From the NCBI GenBank assembly GCA_004375885.1, contig SOJG01000040.1:1-6194 (forward strand): DNA of 6,194 nt, in the 5' to 3' direction. The DNA comes from Dehalococcoidia bacterium (GTDB lineage: Bacteria; Chloroflexota; Dehalococcoidia; GIF9; AB-539-J10). Position numbers and translations under genes: made by a program. Shown here one piece after another: positions 1 to 4,642 of this stretch (position 1 is its first letter; every line of letters starts with the position of its first letter). The notes beneath the pieces were generated by a model that saw only the letters and a program-made list of their open reading frames with translations, searched no databases and was not told the DNA's origin.

Positions 1-368
1 CGAAGCAATCTTTTCCCTGGCGACATGCCACCAATCGAGCCGGTGGCATCGAAGGCGGAATTAGCAATGGCGAGGACATAATAGTCAGGGCAGCCGTGAA
101 ACCTATTGCTACCTTAGCTAGTCCTTTATCTTCCATAGACCTTCGCAGCGGTGAGAAGGCCAAGGCTCACTATGAGCGTAGCGATATTTGTGTTATCCCG
201 GCCGCCGGGGTCATCGCGGAAGCGATGTTAGCCATGGTCCTGGCGGATGCCTGCCTGGAGAAGTTCGGCGGTGATAACTTAAGAGAGACTCTGGCAAACT
301 ACCGTAACTACTTGCGCGATATGTCCTGGCTGAGCAACTGCTATCCCGGGGCAAACGAGGGAATATGA
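1..368 (+). CDS. aroC: Chorismate synthase, C-terminal part (5' end outside window)
   Basis: Last enzyme of the shikimate pathway; it converts 5-enolpyruvylshikimate-3-phosphate to chorismate with reduced FMN as cofactor, in the cytoplasm. The reading frame is open from base 3 and ends at TGA 366-368, giving 121 residues, about the last third of a protein that is usually 350-400 residues. Seen directly: the conserved block TNRAGGIEGGISNGEDI around bases 33-83, then VRAAVKPIAT, then HYERSDICVIPAAGVIAEAM at about 168-227 and LADACLEKFGGD. These are hallmark C-terminal blocks of chorismate synthase and include the glycine-rich stretch and the R-S-D segment of the FMN/substrate site. An internal GTG at 96 is not the start, because the conserved sequence continues upstream of it. 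The gene is convergent with the hydrolase gene, 28 bases away, and no stem-loop terminator is visible between them. Confidence 0.96.
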   Translation, partial: KQSFPWRHATNRAGGIEGGISNGEDIIVRAAVKPIATLASPLSSIDLRSGEKAKAHYERSDICVIPAAGVIAEAMLAMVLADACLEKFGGDNLRETLANYRNYLRDMSWLSNCYPGANEGI

Positions 369-396
369 GTAAGGGGGAAGAACTGTCAAAAAGCCT

Positions 397-1035
397 CTAG
401 CAGGGATACTCCCGAAGAAAGGGATTGTCTCGGCGTTCATCGCCGATGGTGGTGGGTGGTCCGTGGCCGGGATAAACAACGGTTTCGTCGGGCAGGACCA
501 TGAGTTTTCTGTGAATGCTCTCTATCAGACGTTCGTGGCTGCAGCGGGGGAAGTCGGTTCGGCCAATGCCGGAATTAAATAGAGTATCACCGCTGAAGAC
601 TACTCCGTGCCCTGACAGAGAGATTCCACCAGAGCTATGTCCCGGGGTATGGAGGACGCCAAAGCTTAAGTCGCCAACATCTATGCGGTCGCCATCCCTG
701 AGCAGTCTGTCCGCCTTGTGAGGCGACTTGACAGGGGTGAGGCCGAGCGCTGTCAGCATACGCATGGGTGCGGCAAGCATCAGTCCCTTCTCAGCCTCAT
801 GCAGGGCGAACCGGGCACGAGTCTTCTCTTGCACCGCGCGAAGAGCACCAACGTGGTCGATATGGGCATGGGTTATCACGATCAAGGATATGGATAAGCC
901 CAATTGCCGCACCGTTCTCAAAATAGTCGCAGCTTCGGCACCGGGGTCAATAATCATGCCCTGCTCAGTTGAAGATGAACCAACGATATAGCAGTTAGTG
1001 GCAAAGGGACCCACCACTAATGTCTCTACAACCAC
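397..1035 (-). CDS. MBL-fold metallo-hydrolase, glyoxalase-II-like (YcbL type)
   Basis: Cytoplasmic zinc hydrolase of the metallo-beta-lactamase superfamily, resembling hydroxyacylglutathione hydrolase (glyoxalase II) and short YcbL-type proteins. The physiological substrate cannot be read from sequence; thioester hydrolysis is the likely chemistry. With GTG 1035 as start it has 212 residues, normal for the short family, which lacks the long C-terminal glutathione-binding domain of classical glyoxalase II. All metal-binding motifs are visible: THAHIDH at 55-61, the TPGHS histidine at 133, the SGD aspartate at 150 and the YPGH histidine at 191. The family blocks GIGRTDF (156-162) and TTIGDERRDNPF (195-206) are also present. 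The frame is open to TTG 1095, with an ATG at 1065. GTG 1035 is preferred because the protein then starts just before the family N-terminus (ETLVVGPFATNCYIVG), GGAG lies 9 bases upstream, and the predicted promoter overlaps the longer N-terminus. Single-gene unit; the TAG stop is at 397-399. Confidence 0.93.
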   Translation of the reverse strand: MVVETLVVGPFATNCYIVGSSSTEQGMIIDPGAEAATILRTVRQLGLSISLIVITHAHIDHVGALRAVQEKTRARFALHEAEKGLMLAAPMRMLTALGLTPVKSPHKADRLLRDGDRIDVGDLSFGVLHTPGHSSGGISLSGHGVVFSGDTLFNSGIGRTDFPRCSHERLIESIHRKLMVLPDETVVYPGHGPPTTIGDERRDNPFLREYPC

Positions 1036-1044
1036 TGCTCTGTT

Positions 1045-1048
1045 CTCC
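1045..1048 (-). promoter_or_regulatory. Shine-Dalgarno GGAG deciding the hydrolase start
   Basis: On the minus strand GGAG lies 9 bases before GTG 1035. The alternative starts TTG 1095 and ATG 1065 show no comparable purine-rich site in front of them. This supports a 212-residue rather than a 222- or 232-residue protein. Confidence 0.5.
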
Positions 1049-1067
1049 GGCACAGTCGGATTCATGC

Positions 1068-1095
1068 AATATAGCACGAATTCGCACTCTGACAA
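1068..1095 (-). promoter_or_regulatory. Candidate sigma70-type promoter of the metallo-hydrolase gene
   Basis: On the minus strand there is TTGTCA (1095-1090, five of six matches to TTGACA), a 16-base spacer, and TATATT (1073-1068, five of six matches to TATAAT). The expected transcript start near 1061 would leave a leader of about 26 bases before GTG 1035, with the GGAG site inside it. The ATG at 1065 would fall at or before the transcript start, which is part of the reason for rejecting it as the translation start. Pattern match only. Confidence 0.5.
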
Positions 1096-1167
1096 AAAAC
1101 CGCTCGATGGGAACAGTGACCAATGGCCGCTCGGCAGGTGATCTGTACTCAGCTACATCGTAGGCAA

Positions 1168-1196
1168 TTGCACTTTTCGGCATTTTCCAGTATAAA
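1168..1196 (+). promoter_or_regulatory. Candidate promoter of the ABC transporter operon
   Basis: TATAAA at 1191-1196 matches the -10 consensus at five of six positions. TTGCAC at 1168-1173, 17 bases upstream, is a poor -35 (only TTG agrees). A transcript would start near 1203, downstream of the possible GTG start at 1199 and about 8 bases before ATG 1211. The approximately 100 bases between this gene and the divergent hydrolase promoter hold nothing else I can identify. Confidence 0.35.
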
Positions 1197-1210
1197 TTGT
1201 GCTCGCTCTT

Positions 1211-1954
1211 ATGAGTGCCATTCTTCTGCGGGTAAGAAATCTGACCAAGAAATACAACGGTTTTACAGCCGTGGATGGCGTTTCCTTTGAGATAAGAGAA
1301 GGTGAGATCGTCAGCCTGCTGGGGCCTAACGGAGCCGGAAAAACCACGACTATCCAGATGCTCCTCGCCCTGGTCTCTCCCACTAGCGGAGATATCGAAA
1401 TCTTTGAAAAAAATCTCAAAGGGCATCGCGAAGAGCTGCTTTCTAGGATGAACTTCACTGCCCCCTATTCTCTTTTGCCCTACAATCTTACTCCCAAGGA
1501 AGGGCTGACCGTGTTTGCATTTCTTTACGGAGTTCGGAATTACAAACAGAAGGTGAAATTCCTTCTTGACGAGTTTGGTCTTAGTGAATTGGTCAGCAAG
1601 AAGATAGGGCAGCTGTCTTCGGGCGAGCAAATGCGTCTCGGTGTAGCTAAGGCATTTGTCAATAATCCTAAACTTCTCTTGCTTGACGAACCCACTGCCT
1701 CCCTTGATCCGCCCACTGCCAGGGAGCTCAGAGCAAAAATCTTGAAACTCATCCGGGAATCAAGCGGCGCTGTTCTGTGGACCTCCCACAATATGCGAGA
1801 AGTAGAAGCGGTATCAGACAGGATTATTTTCCTTTCTCGGGGACAGATTATGGCCGATGATACTCCCCGAAACCTCAAGAAACGCTTCGGTCAGGAGGAC
1901 TTAGAAGAAATCTTCATCACGATTGCCAAAGAACCGGTCAGTGAATCTTCATGA
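1211..1954 (+). CDS. ABC transporter ATP-binding protein (ABC-2 exporter type)
   Basis: ATPase subunit that powers the membrane protein encoded next to it; substrate unknown. A 247-residue single nucleotide-binding domain with no obvious extra C-terminal domain. Seen, counting from ATG 1211: Walker A GPNGAGKT at 38-45, signature LSSGEQMRLG from 135 (a variant of LSGGQ), Walker B LLLLDEP at 155-161 with the catalytic glutamate at 160, D-loop SLD at 164-166 and the H-loop histidine at 193 (TSHNM). The Q-loop is odd: the segment NFTAPYSLLPYNLTPKE (from 81) has no glutamine where ABC ATPases normally have one. The frame extends to GTG 1199 (four more residues), but ATG 1211 fits the domain start and the candidate promoter; neither start has a clear Shine-Dalgarno. 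The end overlaps the permease start by four bases (ATGA), so the two are translationally coupled. Class of transporter certain, cargo not inferable. Confidence 0.95.
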   Translation: MSAILLRVRNLTKKYNGFTAVDGVSFEIREGEIVSLLGPNGAGKTTTIQMLLALVSPTSGDIEIFEKNLKGHREELLSRMNFTAPYSLLPYNLTPKEGLTVFAFLYGVRNYKQKVKFLLDEFGLSELVSKKIGQLSSGEQMRLGVAKAFVNNPKLLLLDEPTASLDPPTARELRAKILKLIRESSGAVLWTSHNMREVEAVSDRIIFLSRGQIMADDTPRNLKKRFGQEDLEEIFITIAKEPVSESS

Positions 1955-2751
1955 ACCTCTTACACGTATTAGGAATATTTTACCGGAACATAATTCTGAT
2001 CCGACGAAGCGTGCCCAAGCTGTTTGCGCTTTTTGGTTTCATTACCGTTGAATTGCTTCTGTGGGGATTTATCACTCTCTGGGTGCAAACCCTTGCTCCG
2101 GCCGGCGCCGCATCTGATTTCATATTGCTCATCCTCAGCGCCTTTATCTTCTGGTCCATGTTCGATCTCGGCCAACGCTCTTTTGCCATTTCTTTTTTAG
2201 AGGAGGTCTGGTCGCGCAATATAATCAACCTTTTTGCCTCGCCAGTGAAGTTGAGCGAACTGGTTCTGGGGTATATCCTGGTGGGTGTTACCCAGGCTTT
2301 GCTGGCCTTCTTCTACATTGTTCCGCTGGCTTTCTTGCTCTACGCTCTCAACATCTGGGACCTGGGGCTTTACATCATTCCCTTTTTTATGAACGTTCTC
2401 ATTTTCGGCTGGGTGCTCGGTGTGGTGTCCATCGGGCTGGTTGTTCGCTTCGGACCGTCAGCGGACATTCTGGCTTTTTTCATCCCCTTTGTCCTGCTGC
2501 CTTTTTCCGCAGTCTATTATCCCATATCCATATTTCCTCCTTTCCTGCAAAAACTCACCTTCGTCCTGCCCACCAGGCATATGTTTGAAGGTATGCGCAC
2601 GGCTATAACCGAGGGAATAGTCCCCTTCGACAGTCTGGTTTGGGCGAGCACTTTGAACCTGATTTGTGTTCTTCTGGGATTTCTCTTCTTGTACTGGATG
2701 CTTCGCCTGGCCAGAATCAAGGGATACCTCAGCCGCCTGGTCCAGGACTGA
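1951..2751 (+). CDS. ABC-2 type transporter permease
   Basis: Integral inner-membrane subunit partnering the ATPase encoded just upstream; together they should form a dimeric exporter-type ABC-2 transporter. It has 266 residues, the normal size for the family. Six hydrophobic segments are visible at about 24-46, 56-72, 104-131, 138-165, 172-192 and 230-251. The short cytoplasmic N-terminus carries basic residues (IRRSVPK). Typical ABC-2 features are the segment EEVWSRNIINLFASPVKLSE (84-103) between helices 2 and 3, and the stretch from AVYYPISIFPPFLQKL through LPTRHMFEGMR (187-216), which is the ABC-2 motif between helices 5 and 6. The ATG overlaps the ATPase stop, and no separate ribosome-binding site is evident, consistent with coupling. 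Members of this family export drugs, polysaccharides, lipids or peptides; nothing here identifies the cargo. Confidence 0.94.
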   Translation: MNLLHVLGIFYRNIILIRRSVPKLFALFGFITVELLLWGFITLWVQTLAPAGAASDFILLILSAFIFWSMFDLGQRSFAISFLEEVWSRNIINLFASPVKLSELVLGYILVGVTQALLAFFYIVPLAFLLYALNIWDLGLYIIPFFMNVLIFGWVLGVVSIGLVVRFGPSADILAFFIPFVLLPFSAVYYPISIFPPFLQKLTFVLPTRHMFEGMRTAITEGIVPFDSLVWASTLNLICVLLGFLFLYWMLRLARIKGYLSRLVQD

Positions 2752-2865
2752 ACTCATACCTCGGTCTCGTATGGGGGGCTCTCGTTGAAGCCTTCAGCAA
2801 CAGGCCAGCGAAGGAGCGAAAGGTGCCGGGGGGCACGCGGGACGATAGCACAGCTCGCGCTAACA

Positions 2866-2880
2866 TTGACAAACTGTCAA
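2866..2880. repeat. Perfect inverted repeat TTGACA-AAC-TGTCAA overlapping the -35 box
   Basis: Two six-base arms (2866-2871 and 2875-2880) separated by AAC form a perfect palindrome, and the left arm is itself the -35 hexamer. A dimeric repressor bound here would block RNA polymerase. The arms are short and chance occurrence is possible. No regulator gene is present in the window to match it. Confidence 0.4.
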
Positions 2881-2894
2881 AGAGAACCTAAGAT
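2866..2894 (+). promoter_or_regulatory. Candidate sigma70-type promoter for the tldD-tldE operon
   Basis: A perfect -35 hexamer TTGACA (2866-2871), a 17-base spacer and a -10 hexamer TAAGAT (2889-2894, four of six matches). Transcription would start near 2901, giving a leader of about 167 bases before ATG 3068. This suggests that the peptidase pair has its own promoter, in addition to any read-through from the ABC genes. Consensus match only, not tested. Confidence 0.5.
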
Positions 2895-3055
2895 GAGGCC
2901 CGCGGGTGATTGGTCGTGAGGGAAGATTCGGCGGCAAAGTCTGCTCTTTTGACTGGCTGCCAGGAATTGGAAGGTGCTGCGGAACTCATTATTTCCGGTA
3001 TTGTGGCGATGAGGGGACATTGGCAATGAAACCGAGATACTTCACCGCCAGGAAC

Positions 3056-3060
3056 GGAGG
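3056..3060 (+). promoter_or_regulatory. Strong Shine-Dalgarno GGAGG of tldD
   Basis: GGAGG is followed by a seven-base spacer and ATG 3068. An in-frame TAA at 3062-3064 rules out any start further upstream, so the tldD start is well fixed. Confidence 0.75.
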
Positions 3061-3067
3061 CTAACTG

Positions 3068-4642
3068 ATGGGAACGAAGGTAAATGTTGCCTTAATCGAC
3101 AAAATAAAAGACAAGCTGTCCAACCTGACGTTGGAGAATAAGCACAGGCTAAAAGACTGCTCCTATATCGATTTGAGGGTGGCAGTCAGGGAGGGACAGG
3201 GGGCAGCGGCGCAGGACGGCATGATGAAGTTCAGCAGTCGCGACTATAGTCTTGCCTACGGGCTGAGGGTCATTGCCGGCAGCCGAATACTCGCTCCCGG
3301 TTATTTTGGCCAAACCCTTGGGTCAGCAGACGTGGATAATCTTCCTGAGGCTGTTCAAAACGGACTGCATCGAGCCTATGAAAGAGCAATCGCCAGCTCA
3401 AGGATTAAGAACGACAGGAAGAGTCGCTGGGAAGCTCTGGGAGGGTCACTACAGAGTAATGAGCTTGCGCCAATAGACGTACGCCAGGATACAATAGCGG
3501 CCGTCTATAGAATCAATCCGGTTGACCTCTCTCTGCAGGAAGTTGGCAGGTTGGCACAGGAGGTTTCTAAAGCGGTAGCCTCCCGTGATTCGAGAGTCAA
3601 GATCAACCAGATTGGAGTTGAGACTTTACTTGGCAGGGAGCTCTTTGTCAGTTCCGAAGGGGCGAATATCGACCGGACTTATGCGTTAACAACGGGGTTT
3701 TGTTTCGTAACGGCGGTCGGAAAGGGAGGGACGCAGCAAAGTCACTATGATTGTCTTGGGCATCAAAGGGGATGGGAGATTCTGACCGACGGGATCGATG
3801 AAGGGCTGATCAGGTCCAAGCCATTCATGCAGTTTGCGCTGGACCTGGCTGATGACAGTGTGGCGCTCTCAGAGGCCAGGGCATGCCCGTCTTCAGACAA
3901 AGAGGTGATAGTAGTGACCGATCCTCACTACAACACGCTTCTTGTTCACGAGATTATGGGCCACCCTACGGAACTTGACAGAGCTCTCAAACTGGAGACA
4001 GCTTATGCAGGCAGAAGCTGGTTTTTGAGAAATCTCAGAGAAAATATGCTCGGTAAACAGGTGGCCTCCCCCCTTGTCTCGGCTTATTCCGACCCCCTCC
4101 TTCCGGGTTACGGTCACTACGAATATGACGATGAGGGTACGCCGGCCAAAAGGGCAGTGCATATCGATAAAGGAATATTCTGTGGATTTATGAATTCCCG
4201 GCAGACGGCAGCCATTCTGGGTGTGAGCCCGAATGGTCACTTCAAGGCAGTTGACGCATCGCTTGTCCCTTTGATTCGAATGTCAACCACAGTCTTTGCC
4301 AACGGGCAACGTGACCCGGAGGCGATCATAAGTGAAGTTGGCCATGGGTATTACCTGGTAGGTCATCGCATCCCCTCCATCTCGGAAAGCAGAGAGAATT
4401 TTCGAATCACGTCCAGAAAGGTATTTGAGATTAAGAACGGTCAGCTCGGAGAGATGTTCAGGGACGGGGGAATAATGGCTAATACCAAGGACTACTTGAT
4501 GTCAGTTGATGCTGTGGGCAATGACCTTAGGATATACCCGATTCCTAACTGTGGGAAAGGGCAGCCAATGCAGGTAAAGAAACTTGGCAATGGCGGCCCG
4601 ACCATCAGAGGTTATGCCAGGCTTGTAGGAGGAACAAAGTGA
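3068..4642 (+). CDS. tldD: TldD-type metallopeptidase, catalytic subunit
   Basis: Zinc metallopeptidase of the TldD/PmbA family, cytoplasmic, no signal peptide. In E. coli, TldD with TldE forms a chambered heterodimer that degrades unfolded peptides, trims the microcin B17 leader and affects CcdA stability. The native substrate here is unknown. The protein has 524 residues, somewhat longer than the approximately 480 of E. coli TldD. The active-site helix HEIMGHPTELD at 294-304 is an exact HExxGHxxExD motif, giving two zinc histidines (294, 298 plus one, i.e. 299) and the catalytic glutamate 295. Further family blocks are YDDEGTPA (353-360), the RMSTTVF segment (404-410) and NCGKGQP (494-500). 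The cysteine of that last block (495) matches the third metal ligand position described for the family. The N-terminal alpha/beta domain covers roughly 1-270. The start is fixed by GGAGG and an upstream in-frame stop. The last bases overlap the tldE-like gene (GTGA), so the two are co-translated and probably act as a complex. Confidence 0.95.
   Translation: MGTKVNVALIDKIKDKLSNLTLENKHRLKDCSYIDLRVAVREGQGAAAQDGMMKFSSRDYSLAYGLRVIAGSRILAPGYFGQTLGSADVDNLPEAVQNGLHRAYERAIASSRIKNDRKSRWEALGGSLQSNELAPIDVRQDTIAAVYRINPVDLSLQEVGRLAQEVSKAVASRDSRVKINQIGVETLLGRELFVSSEGANIDRTYALTTGFCFVTAVGKGGTQQSHYDCLGHQRGWEILTDGIDEGLIRSKPFMQFALDLADDSVALSEARACPSSDKEVIVVTDPHYNTLLVHEIMGHPTELDRALKLETAYAGRSWFLRNLRENMLGKQVASPLVSAYSDPLLPGYGHYEYDDEGTPAKRAVHIDKGIFCGFMNSRQTAAILGVSPNGHFKAVDASLVPLIRMSTTVFANGQRDPEAIISEVGHGYYLVGHRIPSISESRENFRITSRKVFEIKNGQLGEMFRDGGIMANTKDYLMSVDAVGNDLRIYPIPNCGKGQPMQVKKLGNGGPTIRGYARLVGGTK
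4627..4632 (+). promoter_or_regulatory. Strong Shine-Dalgarno AGGAGG for the tldE-like gene
   Basis: AGGAGG inside the end of tldD, followed by a six-base spacer and GTG 4639. It decides a GTG start that overlaps the tldD stop codon by four bases. Confidence 0.75.

Larger units (their letters stand above)
2752..3067 (+). other. 316-base gap between permease and tldD genes
   Basis: The gap holds a candidate promoter with an inverted repeat (2866-2894) and the tldD ribosome-binding site (3056-3060). A GC-rich hairpin GTGCC-GGGG-GGCAC lies at 2823-2836 but has no T-run after it, so it is a weak terminator candidate at best. An open frame of 52 codons runs from GTG 2906 to TAA 3062-3064, with GAGG seven bases upstream. 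It encodes four cysteines (13, 24, 25, 33) and eleven glycines. I recognise no family in it, and it may be chance. No tRNA or riboswitch pattern was recognised. Confidence 0.5.

Noticed and set aside
96..368. Stand-alone 90-residue protein starting at GTG 96
   Set aside because: Conserved chorismate synthase sequence continues in frame upstream to the window edge, so this is the tail of a larger protein.
381..390. Ten-base word AACTGTCAAA, shared with the tldD promoter palindrome region (2872-2881)
   Set aside because: Chance pairs of identical ten-base words are expected in a window of this size, and at 381 the second palindrome arm is missing.
995..1630. Minus-strand open frame of 211 codons spanning the hydrolase/ABC gap
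   Set aside because: It lies antisense to the clearly real ATPase gene and overlaps the hydrolase N-terminus and both candidate promoters, and it shows no recognisable motif.
2823..2836. GC-rich hairpin GTGCC-GGGG-GGCAC as terminator of the ABC operon
   Set aside because: The stem is only five base pairs and no T-run follows, so it does not meet the pattern of an intrinsic terminator.
2640..2891. Plus-strand 83-codon frame leaving the end of the permease gene
   Set aside because: Its first half is an out-of-frame reading of the last permease helix, the rest has no recognisable features, and it runs into the tldD promoter.
3893..4240. Minus-strand 115-codon open frame
   Set aside because: It is antisense to the conserved core of tldD, including the HExxGH motif, and looks like a shadow of the real coding frame.
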